DNA from: DSXF01 sp964387495
GTDB lineage: Bacteria > Chloroflexota > Anaerolineae > Anaerolineales > Villigracilaceae
Length of the DNA: 64,000 bases
Assembly: GCA_964387495.1 (NCBI GenBank)
Contig: CAYLXB010000009.1
Span: 1 to 64,000, forward strand
Reading direction: 5' to 3'
Part shown: in pieces, positions 58,712 to 64,000 of the stretch
Numbering within the stretch: the first letter of the stretch is position 1
Layout of the letters: each line of letters opens with the position of its first letter
Translations under genes and position numbers: made by a program
The notes under the pieces: generated by a model
The model's input: the letters and a program-made list of their open reading frames with translations, nothing else
Database searches by the model: none
Told to the model about the DNA's origin: nothing

Positions 58712-60481
58712 ATGATTGGTCCAGATGACGTCCCTTCTGAAAATCCACACGAGACGCCCCCGTCTATCACGTGGAGTGATGCGGACGTGCCGATGGAATT
58801 ACGAGGAGTCAGTCGCCAGTGGGTCATTGAATTCGTCCGCAGTGTTGCGGCTCAGGTCAATGGCCCGCGCAACCAGGCAATTCAGGATGCTGAATATGCC
58901 GTGAACCACAACAAGGCTGGGCTATGGGGAATGCACGACCAGCCAGACTTGCCGATACCCGAGATTCCTCCATATTATTTCCTGACCACCCACGGACTTG
59001 TCAACCGTGTAATCAAACCACTTACGGCTTCGATCAAGGCGCCGCTCTATGCTCTCGTCCCTGATGAGTTCCGGGGGCGGCCCACAACGTTTATTTCACA
59101 CACTTGGAGCTCCCTCCTCTTGGGACCGGATGAGCAGCGGATCGGCACTTTGGATGCGCTCGAGGAGTGCGATGCTGAATTTATCTGGATCGACTTCGTC
59201 TGCTATAACCAGCACACATTTGTAGAGATTGCCAACGATATGCTGCGGATGATCCAAACGATTGGCAGCATCTCCGTTTGCGCTACGCCAACCCCAATTT
59301 ACTCACGTTGCTGGTGCTTGTGGGAATTGGTCTGTACCCACTTGGCTGGGGCTGATGTTTCCTTGCTCGTCCGGAAGGGGTACCGAAACGATAAGATCAT
59401 CGCAGTGAACACACTCTACAGGTCATTCAAGGGAATCGAGCGAGCACAGGCAACAGTCCCGCGGGATCAAGAGATGATCCGCAATGCGTGCATTTCGCAT
59501 TACGGTTCGGTTGAACTGGCAAATAAGGAGATTGAACATATCATCCAGGAGCGTTTCTCGAGCAACTGGCATGAACTGCAGGACAAGAATGAACGTATGA
59601 AGTTCAGCCCTGCACCTTGGATTTTGGGGGCCAGCAGCGCTGAACCCGCGCCATATGAGCCATACTACAACCCGGAGATGCTTGATTCTTCCGTGTTTGA
59701 TAGCCCGCGCACAGTTCGTGAATTATTCGCGGATTCCAGTGTATACCTCGGCGCGGCGGAGGTGGAACGTCTGGAAGCGCTTCGTTCCAGGGCAGCCTGG
59801 GAGAGTACTTCAATTGAAGTGCAGGAATTTTTCCAATGCCTTTTCAATGACGATGCTGCTGGAGTGAAGAAGTATCTCAAGCTTGGTTGCGATCCAGAAT
59901 CTGTTATGGATACGTTGACGCCAATGGTCATTGCTGCCAGAAACGGGAATGTCGAGATCCTGAAGATGCTGATGGAGGCGGGAGCCAGGGTTGACCCGGC
60001 CAACACCAAATTTTCCCCCCTGCGACTCGCAGCCGATAGGGGGCATCACGAGGTGGTCCAGATGCTTCTCCGGCATGGGGCAGCAGTGGACTCGTACGAA
60101 GGCGATGAAGGCTGGACCGCTTTGATCTGGGCATCAGCGGGCGGCCACGTGGAAATCGTGAAGACATTGCTGGAGGAGGGGGCGGATGTCAATCATACAG
60201 TCCTTGGCAAGATGACGAAAGCCCTGCATGTAGCAGCCCAGAATGGTAATACGGAGGTCGTTCGTACGTTGGTCGCCCATGGGGCGGAAATTGATGCCTG
60301 CGAATACCGGGGATTGACAGCGCTCCATCTGGCTGCTTACCACGGATACGAGGAGGTCGTTCGTATCTTGTTGGATCACGGGGCTGACCGCACGATCAAG
60401 GGATCACGCGGGGAGACCGCGCTGGAGTTGGCTGATGAAGGCAGATACCAGGGTGTTGTTAGACGGTTATCCGGGAAATAG
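58712..60481 (+). CDS. TIR-domain protein with C-terminal ankyrin repeats
   Basis: 589 residues from ATG 58712 (AGGAG 9 bases upstream). Residues 1-110 are unassigned. A TIR domain spans about 120-225: TTFISHTWSS at 125-134, WIDFVCYNQH at 159-168, and YSRCWCLWEL (197-206), which contains the WCxxE motif with E205, the catalytic Glu of NAD-cleaving TIR domains. A helical region (about 230-400) leads to six or so ankyrin repeats (about 420-589; TALHLAAYHGYEEVV, TALIWASAGGHVEIV). The layout suits a sensor-effector: ankyrin repeats bind a partner and TIR cleaves NAD+. Codon use is more AT-rich than in the neighbours, hinting at transfer. No signal peptide or membrane segment is seen. TIR-ankyrin pairings are rarely reported in bacteria. 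Confidence 0.85.
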   Translation: MIGPDDVPSENPHETPPSITWSDADVPMELRGVSRQWVIEFVRSVAAQVNGPRNQAIQDAEYAVNHNKAGLWGMHDQPDLPIPEIPPYYFLTTHGLVNRVIKPLTASIKAPLYALVPDEFRGRPTTFISHTWSSLLLGPDEQRIGTLDALEECDAEFIWIDFVCYNQHTFVEIANDMLRMIQTIGSISVCATPTPIYSRCWCLWELVCTHLAGADVSLLVRKGYRNDKIIAVNTLYRSFKGIERAQATVPRDQEMIRNACISHYGSVELANKEIEHIIQERFSSNWHELQDKNERMKFSPAPWILGASSAEPAPYEPYYNPEMLDSSVFDSPRTVRELFADSSVYLGAAEVERLEALRSRAAWESTSIEVQEFFQCLFNDDAAGVKKYLKLGCDPESVMDTLTPMVIAARNGNVEILKMLMEAGARVDPANTKFSPLRLAADRGHHEVVQMLLRHGAAVDSYEGDEGWTALIWASAGGHVEIVKTLLEEGADVNHTVLGKMTKALHVAAQNGNTEVVRTLVAHGAEIDACEYRGLTALHLAAYHGYEEVVRILLDHGADRTIKGSRGETALELADEGRYQGVVRRLSGK

Positions 60482-60569
60482 CTTCATTAACCTTGCCAAC
60501 TCTGCATCATTATTCTCAGACAAAATTGGAGTTGAGTCTCAGGCATCAAAGGATGAAGATAAATAAATT

Positions 60570-61256
60570 ATGGAAGCACCGTCCTGGCTCTTGCCCGCCC
60601 CCCCGCTCGACCTGACACCCGAAAAACAGGCCGCATTCGAGGGCCTGTGGCAGTCAACCCGCCCCGGGGACTGCATTGATTATCGCCTGCCGTATCCCAA
60701 ATGGCAGTTCCTGACCTGCCTCTGCGAAACCAGGCAGTTGGTTCTGCATGGGTCACACCATGCTGGGATTGGCCTCGTCGAACCCCGTCAGGCCAGCGAT
60801 ATCCGGGCCTATAGCAACCAGCGCGCCATCTACGCCACCACCGATGGGATTTGGGTGATCTATTTCGCCATCCTGGATCGCAGCCAGTATCCCGAAATGT
60901 CCCTCTTCAACACCTGCCTTCGCGCCCGGATTTCCCCCACTCAATTCAGCGACCCGTTGTATTTCTTCTCCATCACGCATTCTGTCCTGCTTCAACAACC
61001 CTGGTGCCAGGGCATGGTTTATATCCTGCCGCGCCAGTCCTTTGAAAAGGAACCCGCCCAACAGGTGCAGGGAGTGGAAATAGACTTCCCCCACTGGATC
61101 AGCCCCCTGCCTGCCAGCCCCGCTGCCCGTCTGCCGGTCGGCCCGCAGGACTTCCCCTTCCTCACCCAAATCCACGGGCATGACAACCAGAAACTGAGCC
61201 AACTCGCCGCGGCCGACCCCAATGGCTACCCCTGGCTGGAGGCTCTGCAAAGCTAG
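60570..61256 (+). CDS. conserved protein, possible ADP-ribosyltransferase-like fold
   Basis: 228 residues from ATG 60570. The central part reads LVLHGSHHAGIGLVEPRQAS, then SNQRAIYATTDGIWVIYFA, and later GMVYILPRQSFEKE. An LHGS near the start, an YATTD and a late Glu in that order resemble the H-Y-E arrangement of the ADP-ribosyltransferase superfamily, including DarT- and KptA-like proteins. This is pattern resemblance only. It follows the TIR-ankyrin gene by 88 bases in the same direction; NAD+ would be the shared substrate. No signal peptide is visible. Confidence 0.5.
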   Translation: MEAPSWLLPAPPLDLTPEKQAAFEGLWQSTRPGDCIDYRLPYPKWQFLTCLCETRQLVLHGSHHAGIGLVEPRQASDIRAYSNQRAIYATTDGIWVIYFAILDRSQYPEMSLFNTCLRARISPTQFSDPLYFFSITHSVLLQQPWCQGMVYILPRQSFEKEPAQQVQGVEIDFPHWISPLPASPAARLPVGPQDFPFLTQIHGHDNQKLSQLAAADPNGYPWLEALQS

Positions 61257-61463
61257 CCCTTGTTTCTCAGGATACAAAAAGAAAAGCCTCCTGGCACCCA
61301 CTACTTTATATAACAATAGACAGAAGAACCTGCTCGAACGATTTGCATGTAAACACGTGCTAAAATTGATTGGATTGCTTGAAGAGAGATCTTTCCGGCA
61401 TTTTCTGCGCAGCCTTTGGTCGGTTTATATTACCCAATGAGTAGTGAAACAGGAGTGGCAGTA

Positions 61464-61892
61464 ATGAAAAACACAACAAGCTGTATCCTCAAAGCCTTTG
61501 TAATCGTAGCCGGCCTGGCATCACTTATCTTGGGAATTAAATACACCTTTCTGGACACCTCCGCTTGGCCTGCCGTGCAGGCGGAAGTTGTATCATCATC
61601 GTTCAGGATAACGGACGACCAGGGGAATGATACCTTCAACGTGAGCTACGCATACCAGGTTGACGACACCCAATATTCAGGTACTTATTCAAGTTATGAA
61701 GCGCTCTATCCGGGAGACCGAATCACCGTGTATTATGATCCTCGATCCCCCGGCACTTCGATCACTTCAAAGGGAGAACTGTTTTTCCTGGGGATCATTG
61801 GTTTGCTGTTTGGGCTCTTTTGTCTTGGGAGTCTGGGCGTGGGAGCGCTAAAGTCCATTTTCAAGAACAGCAAGAAAACAGCCTCCTTATAA
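61464..61892 (+). CDS. DUF3592-type membrane protein
   Basis: 142 residues from ATG 61464, with AGGAG 8 bases upstream. A membrane helix (about 8-30), an extracytoplasmic beta-domain (VSYAYQVDDTQYSGTYSSYE, RITVYYDPRSPG), and a second helix (about 105-128) form the DUF3592 layout: a two-pass protein with a small exposed loop. Function unknown. A longer start at 61416 would have no ribosome site. Confidence 0.82.
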   Translation: MKNTTSCILKAFVIVAGLASLILGIKYTFLDTSAWPAVQAEVVSSSFRITDDQGNDTFNVSYAYQVDDTQYSGTYSSYEALYPGDRITVYYDPRSPGTSITSKGELFFLGIIGLLFGLFCLGSLGVGALKSIFKNSKKTASL

Positions 61893-62081
61893 ATGACCCC
61901 AATACAGATGGCGGATGATATAAAAGAGTTTGATCAGGACTAAAAAAACCACTTGGTAAGGACCTTTCCCCTGTGAGGACCTTGTCAAGAAAACCCACTT
62001 ATCGTACGGCTGTGCGCCTGTGCTACAATCAAACCACTCCGCCTGGCACTGGTTGGCATGCTTCTTGTAAAAGTAGGGCTC

Positions 62082-62762
62082 ATGAGAACAAAAACAATCA
62101 GCGCTGTTTTGCTTGTCGTTTTCACCCTGGTTGCATGCGCGCCGGTGGATAATCCTGCGCCCACTCCGGCGGCCTTGCTCCCGCCACAGGCCGCATCCAC
62201 CCCTTCTCCCCTCCCGTCACCTGAGCTGCCGCTGGTGTCGAATGGTTTGGTGATCAAGAAGCTGTGCGTGTCGACCGAAATTCAAAGACCGGATGTACAT
62301 CTGGAGAAGCTGACCATGGAACCGGAGGACATGGTGCAGGTTGTGCTGACCGTGCTCGGATTCGAGCTTATGGATGCCGGTCAGCCCGGCTGCGAAGCCA
62401 CCCTTCATTACAAGTGCAACCTGCAGCCCCAGTGTGGAACATACACCATCCAGGGGGATACGAGCCAGCATTACTGCTGCAATGCTGCCAGTGCGGACCT
62501 GACAGTTACTCTCGAATCGCAATCCCATCCGGAGATCAATACAACCCGGGAGTTCAAGCGCGCCACGATCCTTCAAGAAACGCTTGATTCCTGTGCCACC
62601 ATCGAAGATTCACCGGTTTACCCACTCTGGCCGGGGGTCCTGTACGACAGCGTGCAGTATTTCTGGGGGCCGCAGGCCATGACCGCCTTCTTCAACCGGC
62701 TCGGACCGGACTTCCTGCCGGAAGCCGCCATCTACTGGCAGAACACGCCTGCCGGTCAGTAG
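62082..62762 (+). CDS. lipoprotein, unknown function
   Basis: 226 residues. The ATG at 62082 gives a clean lipoprotein signal (MRTKTISAVLLVVFTLVAC; Cys19); an ATG at 62058 would add eight residues. A Pro/Ala/Ser-rich linker follows to about residue 50. The mature domain has four or more Cys (LCVST, GCEATLHYKCNLQPQCG, HYCCNAAS, DSCATIED) that probably form disulfides outside the cell. No family was recognised. Confidence 0.7.
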   Translation: MRTKTISAVLLVVFTLVACAPVDNPAPTPAALLPPQAASTPSPLPSPELPLVSNGLVIKKLCVSTEIQRPDVHLEKLTMEPEDMVQVVLTVLGFELMDAGQPGCEATLHYKCNLQPQCGTYTIQGDTSQHYCCNAASADLTVTLESQSHPEINTTREFKRATILQETLDSCATIEDSPVYPLWPGVLYDSVQYFWGPQAMTAFFNRLGPDFLPEAAIYWQNTPAGQ

Positions 62763-62884
62763 CCCCTGCAGCCTCCTTGTAGACCGATCCTGGTAAGGCA
62801 AAGTTACAAGGCAGCCCAACAGAGTAAGCTGTTCCCACAGGGAGTATGCAATCCGTTCGAACGTGAGTTGGGCGGCCTGTTTGC

Positions 62885-63709
62885 ATGGAAGGACAGGATT
62901 TTATGTATGACTTAAAGGCTCTACCCGGAACACCGCAGCACCAAAAGCTGCTCCATTCCATCGCTTCCTACTATGAGAACGATCCACGCATACTGGCCGT
63001 TATCGTTTTCGGTTCGCTTGGCCGTGGCAATTGGGATTGTTACTCCGATATTGATCTCGATGTGGTGGTGGCAGACGGCATAAAGATTGATGTCGAGGCC
63101 GAACTTGTCCGGTTGTGCGCCCCCAGTATCTCGATGGACGAGCAAATCGCCCTCCTGATCCCGGATGACGACAGCGCGGACGTTGTATTTAAATCGCTGC
63201 TGGAATTGTCCATTCGATACCACCCCCTCTCGAACACAAGCCCCAACATCGTCGACAGTATGCTGCTTTTGTCGGGACGGATCGACCGCGCTGCCATCGA
63301 AACCGCAGGCTTGGCCAATCGGGAGTTAGATGATGAACCCCTCGCCAGGGAACTCGACCGGTGTGTCCGTTATGCCCTTGAGGCCGACAGCGCCATCCAT
63401 CGAGGCTATATATGGTCAGCGGTTGAGCTCCTGCATTACACACGGAAGAGCATAATGATCCTGTTCACCTGCAGTCATCACGGCAAACGGTCTTATCAGT
63501 TCTTTCAAAAAGAAGCGGAGGAGCAGATGCAGGCCCGGCTGGGCAGGACATTACCGCAATACGATCTCAAGTCAGCCAGGGAGTCCCTTGCGCAAATTCT
63601 GGACATTTTGACAAACGATCTTGATACGCTGACAGATGGTCAGGTCCGGTTGACAGAGGCACACACAGGCTTGCTGGCCAGAATAAAAACCCGGCAGAGT
63701 GGATCTTAG
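62885..63709 (+). CDS. nucleotidyltransferase-domain protein (AadA/KanNT-like)
   Basis: 274 residues. The nucleotidyltransferase signature is complete: VIVFGSLGRGNWDCYSDIDL, with Gly-Ser followed by the Asp-x-Asp metal pair, then D58-V-V-V. The C-terminal half is helical (ELDRCVRYALEADSAIHRGY, LLHYTRKSIMILF), as in aminoglycoside nucleotidyltransferases and related minimal nucleotidyltransferases. Substrates may be antibiotics, nucleotides or proteins. An ATG at 62903 is an alternative start. No HEPN partner with an RxxxxH motif was found next to it. Confidence 0.82.
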   Translation: MEGQDFMYDLKALPGTPQHQKLLHSIASYYENDPRILAVIVFGSLGRGNWDCYSDIDLDVVVADGIKIDVEAELVRLCAPSISMDEQIALLIPDDDSADVVFKSLLELSIRYHPLSNTSPNIVDSMLLLSGRIDRAAIETAGLANRELDDEPLARELDRCVRYALEADSAIHRGYIWSAVELLHYTRKSIMILFTCSHHGKRSYQFFQKEAEEQMQARLGRTLPQYDLKSARESLAQILDILTNDLDTLTDGQVRLTEAHTGLLARIKTRQSGS

Positions 63710-63765
63710 CCGATTGGCCGGCTGCATCTCCTGGAACGATTAACAAAAAAAGAAAGGCATTGAAT

Positions 63766-64000
63766 ATGGGATCATTCTCCGAATCCATGAACGAATACAA
63801 GAAACAGCTCCAGAAGGGAGTCATCCAGCAAGCCTACAAAGGCCTGATGGAATACATCATGGCCTTGAGAACCCACTTCAAAAACAAATACCCTGCTTAC
63901 TACATATCCGGCAGCATTTACTATGGTTACATGGACATGACCTACTTCGCCTTCTTTCCAGAATCGTTGAAAAGCCGGAACTTGAAAGCCGCCATCGTAT
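63766..64000 (+). CDS. DUF7000-like protein, truncated by the window end
   Basis: Open from ATG 63766 to the last base, 78 residues visible (NEYKKQLQKGVIQQAYKGLM, YYISGSIYYGYMDMTYFAFF). The N-terminal helix and the aromatic-rich segment match small proteins annotated as DUF7000, whose role is unknown. AGAAAGG lies 8 bases upstream. No more can be said from the fragment. Confidence 0.6.
   Translation, partial: MGSFSESMNEYKKQLQKGVIQQAYKGLMEYIMALRTHFKNKYPAYYISGSIYYGYMDMTYFAFFPESLKSRNLKAAIV

Noticed and set aside
62789..62878. inverted repeat (GGCAGCCCAAC with GTTGGGCGGCC) before the nucleotidyltransferase gene
   Set aside because: One mismatch and a loop of about 50 bases make a stable structure doubtful, so it was not annotated.
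62885..63709. MNT-HEPN toxin-antitoxin pair
   Set aside because: The nucleotidyltransferase is larger than MNT antitoxins and no adjacent small gene shows the HEPN RxxxxH motif.

Overview
This is a GC-rich, gene-dense bacterial chromosome segment carrying about 65 protein genes, one tRNA gene, and no rRNA, phage, IS element or CRISPR array. Two runs of N (10 and 100 bases) show it is a scaffold, probably from a metagenome bin. The gene set points to a Chloroflexota bacterium, most likely of the Anaerolineae type, but this is inference. The supporting genes are tandem cyclic-di-AMP receptor proteins, a class A PBP with a long Pro/Thr/Glu tail, a serine hydroxymethyltransferase fused to an aminomethyltransferase, mevalonate kinase beside a UbiA prenyltransferase, NurA/HerA, and many lipoproteins and large membrane peptidases.

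Layout. 1-10.2 kb: Cys-rich and membrane proteins, a NarL-type two-component system with a second histidine kinase that lacks its ATPase domain, a stand-alone receiver protein, a serine hydrolase and two paralogous membrane-anchored M28 peptidases. 10.2-16 kb: phosphodiesterase-like lipoprotein, panC, two YaaQ/DarA-type receptors and a large six-hairpin glycosidase broken by the 10-N gap. 16-25 kb: MaoC hydratase, PBP1a, a degenerate DNA-methylase-like protein, YitT, a beta-hydroxyacid dehydrogenase and a SIMPL lipoprotein. 25.1-31.1 kb: a collinear cluster of NurA, HAS-barrel protein, DNA methyltransferase, GNAT, UDG-like protein and HerA, preceded by a good promoter. 31-43 kb: housekeeping and regulatory genes (PilZ, prenyl synthase, GbsR-like regulator, metallophosphoesterase, PEBP lipoprotein, YcaQ-like protein, ferritin, esterase, two NUDIX enzymes, an exonuclease-WYL fusion, RimK-like ligase). 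43-48 kb: the SHMT-GcvT fusion, a glycine/glutamine repeat protein containing the 100-N gap, and tRNA-Val followed by tandem copies of its own 3' end. 48-58.5 kb: metabolic and repair genes (FAH-family hydrolase, YigZ, racemase, mevalonate kinase, UbiA, Fpg-like glycosylase, TlyA, LD-carboxypeptidase, HD-GYP and HD proteins, GNAT, tRNA-binding protein). 58.7-64 kb: an accessory-looking tail with a TIR-ankyrin protein, a possible ADP-ribosyltransferase-fold protein, a DUF3592 protein, a lipoprotein, a nucleotidyltransferase and a truncated DUF7000-like gene.

The two most interesting systems are the TIR-ankyrin protein (58712-60481), which carries the WCxxE motif of NAD-cleaving TIR domains, and the NurA-HAS-methyltransferase-GNAT-UDG-HerA operon (25184-31066), which joins a resection machine to DNA modification and base-excision functions. 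The tRNA-derived tandem array at 47655-48048 is the most unusual non-coding structure. Second-messenger signalling recurs across the window: c-di-AMP receptors, a PilZ protein and an HD-GYP phosphodiesterase. No sequence searches were run; family names rest on motifs read directly from the translated sequence.
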